This document shows positions 1 through 22,787 of a stretch of 64,000 nt of DNA, in pieces. The DNA lies in contig CM063502.1 in assembly GCA_032207245.1 (NCBI GenBank), positions 112,737,199-112,801,198 of the forward strand. The letters run 5' to 3'. The notes beneath the pieces were generated by a model. The model worked only from the letters and a program-made list of their open reading frames with translations, did no database searches and was not told the origin of the DNA. Origin of the DNA: Pardosa pseudoannulata (Eukaryota; Arthropoda; Arachnida; Araneae; Lycosidae). The position numbers were made by a program, and so were the translations under genes. How positions within the stretch are numbered: the first letter of the stretch is position 1; each line of letters begins with the position of its first letter.

Positions 1-1804
1 TTTGTTATTTTCCAGGCTTATTATATTACTTTTCTACTTGTAAATTCCTTTAAAAAGCACTACAGATAACATCTTTAAAATATGGTTGAGGTATATCCAA
101 GGAAAGAGTTTTCCATGAACATATACAAGACATGTTGGTTTATTAAAGTTTGTCTTACTTCATTTAGTAGCATATATGTAAATGCTAAATCAGAGTACTT
201 TTTTTTCCATTTAAAAATAAAATTTTTGTAATGTATAAGATGTTAATTCTATTTTTAAATAAAAAAAAAATTCTTGTAAAAAATTGCCTTCTGTTTAGAA
301 TAATGTTGCTTGATTGTAGTAACCAATATTTGAAAATATTGATGCATATTATCTGCTTGTAATTAATATTTTATGTGTAAAAATGTTAATAACATTTTAA
401 ACAATGTTAATCTCTTCAGCAGATAATTCAGGATTATATTATCTATCATTTTATGAAATGTTTTTATGGGAAAACACCTAGAAATATTTTGCCCAAATGA
501 AATAAATTTTAGATAACAGTTGAAGCTTTAGTATTATGAAAGTGAAGTATATCCCATTCATATTATTGTAAATGAATTTAACAGTTCTATTCTAGCAAAT
601 ATTTATATCTTAAATATATTTTATCACATTTTATTCATGCATTTTACCAGGATTGTCCACTTAAATTAATAATTCTATTATAAGTATTTTATATAATACT
701 TTTATAGAATTTTTAAATTGTATTTTTTTTCTATTGTTCTTGAAAACTCAAGTATTATGGGTAAGATAGCTATAAATTTCTTCAATTTATTGGTGAAATA
801 ATAGATAAGTTATATTAGTTTACTTGTTCTACAACTCAGGAATGTCTGATATGTTCTCTAACTATGGTTTTAAATATTTGTATTTCACTTATTTTAAAAG
901 GTTAATTTTATAATGCATGCTGTATATCAGTAGGTTTTCACTTCATTGCAGCTAACAATATGTTAGATACATCAAAGAAGAAAGCATTTAATTTATTAAT
1001 ATGTATTGTTAATATTGTCAAATACACATAAATATTCTGAATTAATGAAATTTTGAAAAATATATATAAATATTTCAACAAAAAACACTAATGTACATAG
1101 GATAAAAAAATTTTTTGAAAGTAGATTTTTTTTTCACATTATAACGTCTCTTAAAATTTTAACATACAAATTAGGGAAATATAGAATTAGAATGACTAGA
1201 ATATTTTTTATATATATTTTTTTTATTTTTATGCATTGAGATTTTTTTAAAAATCATAAATTCATAAAATTCAAAAATCATAAAATAAATATTAAATGTA
1301 ATTTATTATCATTTTTCAATTAAGTTTTTATTAACTCCTATTTTAAATAATCATATCTACACACCTTTTACTTGAAGTATGTCTCAGTCTCATTAATTTT
1401 CATATAGCAGAAAGCAGTTTGTAGCCAACCAACTTTTTATATATAGGTGCAATATGTTTTTTAATGCTCATAGTATATATGTAAGATTTGTTTTTAAAAT
1501 GTAATACTTAAAATCAACAAAATATTTCTGTATTTATCCTAGGCATGTACTAATATTCAAACGGATTATTTTAACTTTGCAAAAAAACTATAATTAACTG
1601 AAGAAAATATGTTACAGAATTTTAAGGCACAAATACATATATTGATATTACATGACACTAGAATAAATTATATTTCTCAACTGTTTTTTTTTTTTTCTCT
1701 TTATAAAGTTCTTCTAATATAAGTTCAAACCTATAGTTAGAATGTATTTTTATTTTATTAATAGTGATACAAAATTAGTCTGATTACTCATATGATTATT
1801 TCAG
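1..1804 (+). other. PKA-C intron, 3' part
   Basis: AT-rich sequence upstream of the first visible PKA-C exon, ending in a TTTCAG acceptor. I see no exon, repeat family or RNA gene in it. The missing first coding exon is not recognisable here. Confidence 0.7.
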
Positions 1805-10577
<8,773 letters not shown>

Positions 10578-12079
10578 TGTTTTGCATCTCTTTTATACTC
10601 CAAATTGTGGAGTTTACATTGTAGCCCTTTTCAGCTGGGCATAAATCAAATTTTCAAGAGAGAAGAGTATTGTGTTGCCAATGATAGAGCCCTTAAAAGT
10701 AATGCACGAAACAAAATAATAAAGCAAACATACCAAATCCCAAACAAACCCTACCTGTCATCATAGTGCATGAAGAATCGTAACATTTGACGACTGCTCC
10801 TATGCTGAATTGATGTCTAAAAAGTTTAAAGTTAAGACAAATGAATATCCTCATAATTTTATTGACGTAACCAAAGATCTTTATTTATATTTAATGAAAA
10901 TAACAGTTATTCTATAAAATGCATGATTTATATAGTGATGTTCTGTTGTCAATGCATAGGTTTGATACATCTTGATATAGTTTGTCTTGGTGATTGCTTT
11001 ATCATTCCGAATAAAAGAAAAGCTTGGCATTGTCTTACTTTTAATTTTAATGTTATTAAACTGTTATCATCTGATAAGATGCTATTAACATGCTGTAAAA
11101 TACAGAGCAACACTGCCTCTGTGAATAGTGTACAGCATTAGCGTCAGATTTTTAGGATAATAGACTTATTGAAACTTTGCGTTCCATCCGTGTGCCCAGT
11201 TGAGAAGACAGCTGTATATTTGTTTCTTGCCTATTGCAACAAACTTTGCGGGCAGAATGAACATTTATTTTGTAGCTTTAGAAGTTTTGTATTAAAAAAA
11301 AGTATTGGTGTAAAAACACAATATGAAACCAAGAATCTTGGGGATTGGTATGTGACATTGTATAAGACAGCAGTACTTTTGTTCATCTTCCACGGATCGT
11401 TAGTGCTGGCACAGAAGATGGTTCTATTATCTTCCCATTGCTGAAAAGCACATTTCTTCATTAGCTGCTGTATATAGTTTTAAGTTCATGCTATAGCTGA
11501 AGTTTTTAATATCAAGATTCTGTGTTCAAATGCCTTGTGATTTATTGCCTTGAAATTTTCCCTCAGGTCCTTTCTAGTGTTATTTTTTTTCCTTTTGTTT
11601 ATTTCATAGAACAGGCTAATATGTCAGTGCTTAGTATGGTAGCATTAATTGTGATGTGATCCTGCACTTTCCTTATCTGTTTTCTCAAGCGGGGAGGGAC
11701 ATATTAATAAAGTGTTTGTGGTTACCATGCCTTAATCTAATAGATATATTTTAGCATGGATTATTTCATTTAAATTACATAAGCCATGGATATAATATTG
11801 ATCACAGGAAATTATTTCTTCTGTTTGGGGAAGAAAGAGTAGATGTAGATAATCTTTTTCATTGAGCAGCCACAGATCTGTGAAGTAAATAAGATATAAA
11901 TATTATCTATTATAAGAAATCATTTAGATGTGATGAGTGAAAGTGGGTGGTGGCCAGTGAAAAATTGAAACAAACTAGTCGGAAAATAGAAATCAGTTGC
12001 ATGAGCTGAGGCTCTTGTCTGTATAACTCGTTGCCATGTATATTTGTTAATTCGTGTTTAAAGTTGTTATTGTATTAAA
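10578..12079 (+). other. PKA-C 3' UTR (extent uncertain)
   Basis: Sequence after the canonical stop is somewhat less AT-rich than the flanking intergenic DNA, consistent with a long 3' UTR. Candidate poly(A) signals are AATAAA at 11706-11711 and ATTAAA at 12074-12079. Open frames of 60-90 codons inside it have no recognisable protein. Confidence 0.45.
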
Positions 12080-14820
12080 GATTCTTATGCTATATATTTT
12101 TGTCTTTTTATTTTCTATTTGTTATTAAGTCTAGTAGTTGTTTCAAACTTTTATATTTGAAAAGAAATCGTGTGTGTATATATATATACACATACATACA
12201 AATATTCAAATGTGTAAGACCATTCATAATTTGATATCAAACGTGAAGAATATTTCTTCATAAATTCTATAAATTAAATAAAATTAATAATTTCTGCCTT
12301 ACATTTAGTTCCATGTACAGTTTCTTAGATTTTAAACATCTAATCCTTTTTACAATACATATTTTATATATATCTATATAATTCTTGCTTCTGGTCTGTT
12401 TTTTTTTTTTTTTTTTTTTTTTTTTTCAGTGCTGAATTTTGTATTTTAAATCAATTAGGCTTTAATATTTAAATTTGAATTTTTATTCAGTTATCATTAT
12501 GGCTTAACATCACCACTTTATAATGAAAGTTAGTCTAGATTGTTTTATAAATTAAACTTTTATTTTAAACATTATCTTTACATTCTTAAGTTTTGTAGAA
12601 GGAAAATACAAAAAAAAAAATAATAATAATTGTAAACTTTAAGAGGATTATAATTTCTTTTACTTTATAATTTTCTCACTTTAGAACATTTTTCACATGT
12701 AGGACAAAAGCATTTTTATAAGCCTCATTACCTATAAAATAAAAATGAATTATCTTGTATAGGAAAGGAACTATATTTCAATAATTACATTAAGCATTAC
12801 CTTTTGGGAAGATTCTTATTTAACATCAATTATATGAATGGATTATTTTAACAGGCAAGACTGGTTGTGGGAGGGAACAAAAGTTCATTGTGCATGTCTA
12901 TAGTAAAAAAGTTGTTATTTGGGTTTTTTTTCTCTTAACTTAACTGCATAAATGAACTGTAATTATATTCAATTAACTAAACAAATGTTACTAAAAATCC
13001 ATTTGGTTTAAAAAATCCATTTGCTTTTTGTTAATTTTGGAAAAGAATTTTATACTATATTCATTTCTTCAGTATTTTTTACACACACATATAATACGTA
13101 ACAGATGCCATTGACACTTACTGTTGGCTAATAACTGAAACATATAACTGCAATGGTATATGATTATTTTCTTGTAGTGAATAAAATGTTGTGGTGAGTG
13201 ATATAAACTAGTTGTAATCTTATATATAACCCATGTAAAGATGTAAAGCAATTGTAGCTTGTATAAAAGTACCTATGATTGTATTCTGATATCTCATTAT
13301 GGATTGCATCATTTCTTACATTCTTAGCCCTAAATTTAGCATACATTTGGACCAACCTATCAAATCTTGTTATGAATAATTTTGTTCACATTTTAAAACA
13401 ATGGTTTCTTTTTAAACACCTTAACAATGGCTTGTTACCAAAGTTTATTTATCTCTTTGTGCTGTATATGGTATTGTATTCCTTCAAAATGACATTAGCA
13501 TGTTTTGCCCTTTTAAAGCTAACTCTGTAATACTTAAATAACCTAAATGTTAAAAATCTGAGGCCTTATGCTTGCACTCTACTCACAATAATATATACAT
13601 ACAATAGTAATGCAGTTGTTTGCATCAAATAGATTTGACTCAGAAGTTCTTCATGAATGCAACTTCCTAATAGAGAACAAAGCAATATATGTAATAGACA
13701 CATTTAAATATTTTTTGGCTGCTGTTTGTTTCCTCAAGTAAATTTATAATACAATGAATATTTCTGTTCAACTTGCAGTGTTCAACAGATATCTTTGCAA
13801 TGCCGGTGATATAGTTATAAACTCTGTTCCCTGTTTAAAGTTTGTTAGAATTTTTATGTATATAGTCTTATTTTGTTTGAAGGTCGTGATCTAATATTCT
13901 AGTTTTGAACTGGGTGATAAGTTATTGTAGTATTTTCAAAATTACTTTTCTTAGATGAATTGATTGGTTTTCTCTTGTAAGTTTTGGTCTTTAGAGATTG
14001 ATATTGCATTCAAAAGGCTATTATTAGATCATCCAATTATTAAACCTATATATGTATTCCTGTTAGCTGAATTGGGCTTTATTTAACTCCTTTCACTTTG
14101 TTTCTTTGATTTACATCAATGCATGAAAATATTCTGTAAATGCAACTTGAGCTTCAAATATCAAAATTCCCTCCATTATAAGCATATTAAATCAGTGTTA
14201 TGCAGAATTCAATAAATTTTGCAGAAATTCAGGCATCTTTTTGTAAATTTAATGACAGATATTTAAATTATCAAGGGTTGACATCTAGAAGGTATTTGAA
14301 TTGAATCATCAGTCTTTAAAAATCCTATTTTGATAAAATGCATATGACAGTTATTTGTTACAAATTTTAAGAAGTTGAAAATGTTTTTAAAGTAGCTATA
14401 ATGTATGACACATGGCATGCACATTCTGTATAATATTTTCTGAGCTGTGTACTATAATAAGTCCATATTTATGATAAAGGGGAAAATAAATGTTAATCAT
14501 AAATATGTATTTCTGTTAATCTAGTTTTTACTTATTTCCGTTACATACATAATGGTGTTTTGGTCGTTATAATAGGTTGAAATGGGTTTTAATACTAATA
14601 CTTGGAATATTTTTCAGATTCTTAATTACATTATATTTCATCATTTTATTCAGTGCAACTGCTTAGTTTTCAAAGTATTGTATAATAATACCTTGACAAT
14701 TCTAAAAAGTTATGCCATTCAAAATGTCCAGTAGCATACAGGGAAAAATTTTTTAGTTTTATTAGGATTGCTATGGTCATTTTTTGTTACAAAAGACTTA
14801 GTTTAATTAATCTAAGGCTT

Positions 14821-14870
14821 ACAGCTATAAACACCCATGCTGACAGTGGGATTTAAAATCATAAGCACTG
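14821..14870 (-). repeat. SINE-A relic (fragment)
   Basis: The stretch reading AGCTATAAACACCCATGC, followed by GACAGTGGGATTT, is a degraded copy of the central part of SINE-A seen in full at 36123-36299. It is minus-oriented and only about 50 bp, so it may be chance-extended at its edges. Confidence 0.45.
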
Positions 14871-14918
14871 ATACCTAAAAATAAACATCATACTTGTTCA
14901 GCCATCATCTAGCCATAC

Positions 14919-14923
<5 letters not shown>

Positions 14924-14957
<34 letters not shown>
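14924..14957. repeat. (TA)n microsatellite
   Basis: Uninterrupted TA dinucleotide run. Confidence 0.9.
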
Positions 14958-14959
<2 letters not shown>

Positions 14960-17900
14960 GTTACGGTTTATTTAGCAAGTTTTTCTGTAATAATTTAAAA
15001 TCATGCAATTCATAACATCTTAATAACTAATGTAATTATTTATTTATCACATCTTGACTCTTGTTATAAATTTTTAGTGCCATACTAATATTTGTTGTAT
15101 TTTAAACATTCTTAAAATAATTCATCTAATGTGGTTTCTTGGTCAGATATTACTATTTGTCTTCCCCAAAACATACTTTTGTTTACTGTTTTTGTGGGTG
15201 TTACTTTTATATGGGTAATGAAGATATTTCATAATTTAATTTAGAATTTTATCTAAATACAATAGTTTCTGAATATGTTTGTAACTCTAATATTTCAAAT
15301 TAATATACTTTAAAGCTGTACACATAGGAGATAGTAACATTTAGATTTTATTATTTGTTATTTTAACCTTTTATAAAAATTAAATGCAAACTGCCTAAAA
15401 GTGGATAAACATTTTATAGTTCGATAAAGTTCTATTTATTAGTCCATTTTGTATTATTTTTTTAATTAGCACTTTGTACTCCTTTAGTGATACTGTATAT
15501 ATATAGAGAGAGAGAATTTAACATACTTTAAAAAATCATGAATTTTGGCATATTATCCTCTCCACTATAAGTTTATTACAGTAAGATTTTTTGGAAACTG
15601 CAATATTTTTTTTAAATGCAAGAATAAGAATATTTTTAGTTTTACTCGGTTAATCTTGATTGCAAGAAAGATTTGTGTGTATGTGAGTTGTGGGTATATG
15701 TGAAAAAGTAATAAATTTCCTCTTATTAACCTGGTGTTAAATTCCATTTGTTAAATATTATGGTTTTTATGTATGTATGTTTGTATGTATGAAAAGGGAA
15801 TAAATTACTCCTATTAATCTGATATTGAACTGAATTTGTTAGATATGATTTTCATGGCTGTTTCAAAATTATTTTATATTTGGTAAAATTTTAGGAGGAA
15901 TTGGATGATTCAGCTATCAATACTCCTTGAATTCTATAATTTTTTTTTTTTTTACTGAATGACTTTGTCAATTAAGAAAATTTTATTAATTCCATTCCTC
16001 ATTTACTGTATACGTTATCTGTACACTTCATAATTTAAACTTCAGACATTCCATAGTTACTTTTGATGATTTTAATTTTTTACAGTGATAGTCTATATAC
16101 AGTAGAGAAAATTGTGCATCTAATTATCACTGACAGAAAGTAATTCCATTTATTATGAATGTGTTACATTGAATTTAATCAACTGACATGGCTTTAAATC
16201 TGGAGATTTTTAAAATTATATTACTTCTGCTGAAAGAAAGTAGATGATAATATCCCAGTATAAACACAAATATACTTTCTCCTGTTTAAAATTTTTGAAC
16301 GCATTTAATATTCCATTGCTACTTTACCTGAAAATAAAAATTGCCTGATGTCAGGTATAAGGGAAAAAATTAATTTTAGGATTAAAAAACCTATGACAAA
16401 ATTGAGTTGTAAAATCAAGCGTATATAATTCCCTTTAAATCTCGTTGCCTAGTTTAGCATTTTTTTATCCTCTTATTGACAAAACTTCGTTTATGCAGGT
16501 ATTTAAGTTTTTCAATCTGAATAGTCTTTTATGTAAGATTATTTACAGGATTAAGTTAAAAATTATTTAGGCACTGTTCAAATTTGGAATAAAATTCGTT
16601 TTAATATGAAAAGTTTGCTTTTATGTTTGTGCATTGATATCTTTATTACTAGTCATTTTTTATTTTTCTCTTAAATGCATTGATGAATAATAGTTGTAAA
16701 TTATAAAGATTTAATGAAGGTAGATTTATTTTGACAACTTAGTTACTGGTTCAAATAATTTATTCATTTGTAGTCCAAATTACCATACTGTACTATTTAG
16801 GATACATATAAGATTCTTTTGTGGCTATAGCTAGAAACTCTGATGGTAAAATTTTATCTTATATGTTAGTTAAATACAAGGAAATATTTCACTTTTAATA
16901 ATCAAAAGTATATATTACAAGAGATCTACATTTGTGGATATAAATTTTTGAAAAGTTGGCAAATTCTTTCATATTACAGTTATGATTAAATAAATTCCTT
17001 CTTTAATATACCTGGGAATTATGTTTTAAAACGCTGATTATCAAACTGCATAATACATACACAGTATTGCTCAAATTCAATAAACCGTTTATTTGAAAAT
17101 GTCAAATGGAGAATTAGGTTACAAAAATTCATTTAGGCCATAGATTCCTAAAGTGGCCTATGCGTACCCCTAGGGATTAATACTGACCTGCAAGGATTCT
17201 GTGCCTATGAAAATAAGTTAAGTAAATATGAGTCCATGCAACTGGATCCCATAAATATCTGATGTGCTGTAAATATAATGTACTTAAAATATTTTATGTA
17301 CTTGCATAATAGCTTTATAATAGACATAAATTAACTTCTTAAATACTAAGAATATTTCATAGACTTGTATAAGTAGATACCTATTCACTTTGTGGTCAAA
17401 AATTCAATTTTACAATTAAGTTCCAAAACCACTCAGTCCATGTATTTCACACTTGTAACATGACATTTTGCTTTCACCTGAGTGTTTTGGAATGCCTTAG
17501 CTGATCCTTCAGTTTTATTTTGTTTATGACCCTCTGATTTAGGCAGACATTCCAAATGTTGGATCTCATTTCTTTCCCATAGACATTTTTGTCATTTGTA
17601 GTTTCATATACCTTTATTATTTTAAGAACTTATACTTTAAAATATTTATGTAATGGAAGTGTAAGTAATAAAATATAGTAGATTTTCTCAGTATGATGTA
17701 GGCTCTCCAATAATGCTGCCTCCTCCGTTCTTTGATTTCACTGCTTAGCCACCTCTCTCCATCATAGCATGGCACCACTGGTACCTAACATTTCACTTTA
17801 CGATGCACAAAAGCTGAACTGTATCTAGGTAACATTTTCTTTATAAATTATTACAAGACTTCGTTTTCAGGCATAATAATCATTCAAGATTGTCAATTTT

Positions 17901-19054
17901 ATGAGTGCATGGGTATTTTATATTTAAAAATATTCTGTATAGCTTTTATAAGTTTTCGCATAAATCTGAAAGTTCTTTCCTTGCTTCTTTATTGAACAAC
18001 TCTAATTATGACAAAGTATAGCATCCAAATATAGAAATTAATATTAAAAAATAAACTTAAATTTAAATTAACATGTAAGCTTTTAATCAATAAATACAAA
18101 TAAAAATGTAAAATGGAATATATACAAAATAGGAGAAAATATCACTGACATTACCAAATAAACTGTTATTATTTGTTGTATCTGTATTAAATTTCAGAAA
18201 TACCTTTCATTAAGCATGAAAGATTTCTAGCAAAATGATTTAAATATTTTAGCCCATTGTGCTGCAACTTAATTTTTCTTGTTCCTAGTAATCTGGTCTA
18301 AATTAATGTTTGAGTTGTATCAATTTACTGCCAACTTAGCAATTTTAATTGACTTAAATGAGTGTAAATAGCAATTCTTAAATTTAAAAACTGCAGTGAG
18401 TCATACTCACTACTATCTTTCATTATTGAAAAAAAAATAAATAAATAAAGACCAAAATCACTTAGAGCCCTAGTGCTCTAGGTGGCTTTTTGATCAGACT
18501 TTCGAGTGCAAAAGGCTAAATGGTAAGGGTGGGGGATGTAATAAAGAAAATTTTTTAAGTGTATTTAAAGCTTGGGGGCTGCATTTTTGGGGCTTGCCTA
18601 TGATGGCAAAAATGCTATGGTCAGTCCTAAAACTATCCTTATGGATAACAACACAGTATCATGCTTTTTCAGCAGGATACACACTTCTTTTAAGAGGAAA
18701 GAGATTTATAGATGAGAATACTGCAAACAGATAAGTTTTTGTACAGAATGCACTATTTTATCAAATTATAATATGAGTGCATGTAATATTACAATTTGAC
18801 AGAAACATAAGTGCATAAGTCAAAGAGTAATCACTATGTTAATAATTAAAAATTATAATTTTATTTTATTGATATATGGGAGAAGATTTTGAGCTCCCTT
18901 TGCTGTATGTAGGTCTCACTATTCTTTCACATAACTTCAATGCTTCATGGCAGATAATGTGAGATATAATTCTTTGTTAAAGTTTCATTTTCATTACAAA
19001 AAATTACATGTACCTAGGGAGAGAATAGTTTGTTCATTTCTCCCTTATTTTTTA

Positions 19055-19221
19055 CGGCTGAACGATGGCCAAATGGTAGAGTGCTGCTCTTCAGAACCGG
19101 AGTTCGTGGGTTCAAATCCCGCTGTTGGCATGGATGTTTGTAGCCGTTCGGAATCGGCTTTAAACTGTAGGTCCTGGTCTCATTAGCCCTCGTGTACAAA
19201 ACAGTAGACCGTCAAACCAAA
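19055..19221 (+). mobile_element. tRNA-derived SINE (SINE-A), near full length
   Basis: The head carries an RNA polymerase III A box (TGGCCAAATGG, 19067 on) and a B box-like GGTTCAAATCCC, as in a tRNA gene. The body matches the minus-strand copy at 36123-36299 almost throughout. The 3' end is CAAACCAAACC-like rather than poly(A). Imperfect 13-bp direct repeats flank it (19042-19054 and 19222-19234, two mismatches), read as a target-site duplication. It is not a functional tRNA gene, because the region after the B box does not close an acceptor stem. Confidence 0.8.
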
Positions 19222-19234
19222 CCCTTGTTTCTTA

Positions 19235-19818
19235 GTAATTTAAAAGGCATCAATCTTTCCATGACTCAAAATAGTCTATACATACATAAAGAGGATCCTA
19301 CTCGTAAAAAAATTTTAAGGTTTCATTTGGTTTAGAGCTGTATAGCCACATTCGCAATAAGGAATAATTAAAACAGGGCCTGCTCCTTAGAACAGATTTC
19401 ATATGGTAGAAAATATAAATACCAGCAGTGTGATACGAAATACAACACAAAAAGGAAATGCCTACTTGTTTGGAAATATTAAATAGCATTGTACTGAAGT
19501 TTAAGCATTCTGGCATAGAAATTACCCTTAAGTGACTGGTTGAAAAATACTGTAAAATATTTTGAAAGATTTGAGAAAATAAAAAATATAGATAGGTTGA
19601 ACCTTGACTCTCGTATAGTAATGAGATAAATCAGCTGCATATTTTGAAGAGAAAAATCTATGATCTAAATATATAGCAAGTGTTAAAAGTAAAAATAATC
19701 AACATTAAGGTGACTAGCTAGAGACCTGTAAGCATGTGATTAAATTCCTTATTTTTAAAAAAGTGTCTAGAACATCGCTATTGCACTCATACAGCTAGAA
19801 TTAAGGTAAAAGCTTATG

Positions 19819-19820
<2 letters not shown>
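19235..19820. other. Intergenic, nothing recognised
   Basis: AT-rich sequence with no convincing gene or element on either strand. Confidence 0.6.
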
Positions 19821-19854
<34 letters not shown>

Positions 19855-20066
19855 TTTATATATATATATAAATATTTATATATATATATAAATATTTATA
19901 TATATATATATAAATATTTATATATATATATAAATATTTATAAATATAAATATTTATATATATATATAAATTTTTATATATATATAAATATTTATATAGT
20001 TATTAAATATATATTATATATATAAATATTTATATATATAAATATTTATATATATATATAAATATT

Positions 20067-20110
<44 letters not shown>
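19821..20110. repeat. AT-palindrome minisatellite
   Basis: About 290 bp of A and T only, built from runs of (TA)n broken by AAATATTTA blocks that recur about every 20 bp. Each unit is self-complementary, so the array can fold as hairpins or a cruciform. It directly abuts the left end of the mariner fossil. Confidence 0.9.
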
Positions 20111-20118
<8 letters not shown>

Positions 20119-20119
<1 letters not shown>

Positions 20120-20831
20120 TAGATGCATCCAGAAAGTAAGTTTCCCTATTTAAAAGAAAAAAAGAACTTGCACTTTCATGGACAAATTTTTTAGCAATGT
20201 TTCAGCTATTTTTCAACATAGCCGCCACCAGAATTGAGACACTTGTAGTGTGGGATCAACTTTTGTACACCTCTGTCATAGAACTCTGCCGTCTGTGAAT
20301 AGAACCTGCCTTCTTGTCACAGAACACTGTGCACACCTTTCCATACTGACAGCATCTGTTTGAATTTGGTCCTGACCGAAGATCCACTATGATGCCAATG
20401 CATTGACTGCTGCTTGGTTTCCGGGATAAAGTACAAAATCTAAGTCTCATTGCCAGTGACATTCCTGTTGAGCAACTCGTTGCTGTCATCGTGATACCAT
20501 AGCAGAAATGTCAGTGTTGCTCCTAAGCATTCAATTTTGTGTTTGGGTGTCAGTTTCAGTGCATAGACCTGCCAGAGGTGATGATCAATTTCAATTAGTA
20601 CAATGCTTTGTGCATTCAAAATCACTGACCGAGCCTTGCAGGCAGCGGGAGAATGAATTAGAGTTTCCATTTTGGACTACTGCTATGCTGCTACGGGCCC
20701 GAATCGGACTTGTCCAGCTGGAATATGATTAACACGTCATAGATCTGTTATACACGCACAATTGACACAGTTAATTACAGTTACTTTAAAGGAGAAAACA
20801 TCGGGGAAACTTACTCTCTGGATGCGCCTCA
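20119..20831 (-). pseudogene. Mariner transposon fossil, internally shortened
   Basis: Inverted terminal repeats are visible: GCATCCAGAAAGTAAGTTTC at the left and, read on the other strand, GCATCCAGAGAGTAAGTTTC at the right. Minus-strand frames contain mariner transposase pieces: TFLLWYHDDSNELL, the VTGNET segment (VTGDETW in active mariners), PETKQQSMHWHHSGS, and a C-terminus VQKLIPHYKCLNSGGGYVEK followed by stop near 20216. The element is about 0.7 kb against about 1.3 kb for intact mariners, and the frame is interrupted. It is therefore a non-coding relic. The catalytic Asp of VTGDE is Asn here. Confidence 0.88.
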
Positions 20832-22787
20832 TATATGAATATTTAAGATTATTTAAAGCCCCTTCCCTTAATTTTTATGTTCTTTGATCAATTTTCTGTT
20901 ATTAATTATAAATAAATGTTTAAAAAAACACTAATTTTAAAATCTTTCTTTTTTATTGTACTACTCTTTATTTAATAAGCTAGCTTTTGGTACATTTTTT
21001 ACTGTTAAATTCTGGAGTTCCATTATAATTGATAAGATGGAGTCTGTGTTTTTATGTATGCTGTCATATATAATTGACTATGGAAATGAAATCTGACATC
21101 TTAGGATCATTATGTGTTTAAAAAAAATGAATAGCTTTTGAACTGAATAACTTGAGTGTATAACCAAAAAAACTTAGGCTATATCACACTAGTAGTTTGA
21201 AAAAGAGGAATCATACTTGATAATTCAGAAAGCAAGTATTTAAGCCAGTATTTCTAAACACAGATAGGATATACCAACAGGGAAAGAAAAAACCTCTGGG
21301 TTAGGCAAGCTAAAGTTTTATGTTTCTGGGTAATAATCTTATGATATAGTTTTCTGAATACACAATTCTTAATACAAATACTTGAATAATTTACGGATGG
21401 TAAAAGCAGAAAACATTGTTAAGAAGATGGCAAAGAGCAATGCCGGTGAAATTTAAAACTGTTTTCAATGTTATAACTTTTAAAGACATTTTCCAAAAAA
21501 ATGTGCCCATACTCACACTAAGATCTTTTCCCTTGGATACATATAAAAATTTTATAAATGACTTAAGCAAAGATATGTATTTAAATAAATGGAATTTTTA
21601 AATCTGAGCATTAACATCAAACTAAATTTAAAAGGATATACATTTCTGTACAGATACTATGTATATTTCTAAAAGTGTTTTAAGGACAGAGATGAACCCC
21701 CAATATCCCTCCATTGCTATGAGCTACAATAATGAAAAGTGAGTATTTTGAAACTATTTATGAAATAAATATATCACTTTTTACAAAACTACTGTACACT
21801 CCAATGACTTTATATACAACTTTGAAAGCAGCCATTTAATTAGGCCAAGTTTTAACCTTTTGAAAGGGGCTCTCTGAAGAACCTATGCATCCAGGGACAT
21901 ATGCTGTCCCCTTCTGTATAGGTTAATACAGGATAAATCCATTAATTAATTCCATATACCCAGCATTCACATAAGAAATACTGTTCATGCATGTTGAAAC
22001 TAACCAAATATATGTATGTTGATAAATTTATTCACACTACAGAAGCATTTAAATATTCATTAAAAGCATCTCTAGGAAACAATTTCTAAATCTATGTTAT
22101 GAACGACTATGAAAGTTTCTTTTAATTTTAATGCTAAATCCCAGACTAGAAAAACATGCACAGGAATACATGTACAAATTTAACATGGTGTTTATACTTT
22201 AAGAAGAGTAATGAAATCAAATAGGCATGGGAGAGATAATTTAAGGTTGCTATAGCAAGAATAAATTTATTTCAATTATTTTGAATGAGAATAATGTATC
22301 CAACATGAAATGATTTAACTTAGCCTTTCCTTCCTCTCCATCAAGCTCTTTGATATTAGAGAAAAATGTTGCCAACTATATTCACTAAATTTAGTTGAAG
22401 GCAGTATGTTCTTATTTTAATGCTTTTCCATTCTATGATTTTTACAGGAATATTTTTCTTTAAAAATATGTAACAAGATAATTGCATTTTTCTTTTTGAC
22501 CCTAAGAAAGGGAGAGATCCCAAAAATGGATATGTGGTATTTCATTTAAATAGGAAAGTTATTTTGATACATGAAATTAAAGTTCTACAGTTTGTCTTGG
22601 CTTTTGATTTATTTCATCAAGCCATGAATTAAAATAAGTCCTGACACCCCTGTGTGAAATAATTAAGGCCCTTTCATTTTGGCCTTTTTTCAATTAAATT
22701 ATAACTTTCACAGTACAATTCTTAAGTGTAGTGTATTAATACGTTCTGTTAGATACAAAGTACTAGTAGCAAAAAGAAAAAATAATT
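20832..22787. other. Intergenic, nothing recognised
   Basis: AT-rich; short chance ORFs only (for example 21416-21601, which resembles no family I know). Confidence 0.6.

Larger units (their letters stand above)
12080..19041. other. Intergenic DNA between convergent PKA-C and SEC13
   Basis: Very AT-rich. It contains a 28-nt T run (12399-12426), a (TA)n tract (14924-14957) and a short SINE relic (14821-14870). A GC-richer unexplained patch lies at about 18470-18620. No protein-coding gene was recognised on either strand. Confidence 0.6.

Noticed and set aside
10923..11461. Three ORFs of 72-91 codons downstream of the PKA-C stop
   Set aside because: They lie in the probable 3' UTR, two overlap on opposite strands, and none resembles a known protein.
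19055..19130. Possible tRNA gene
   Set aside because: A and B boxes are present, but the sequence continues as a SINE body with other copies in the window and no acceptor-stem closure.
20508..20732. 74-codon plus-strand ORF
   Set aside because: A shadow of the mariner transposase fossil on the other strand.
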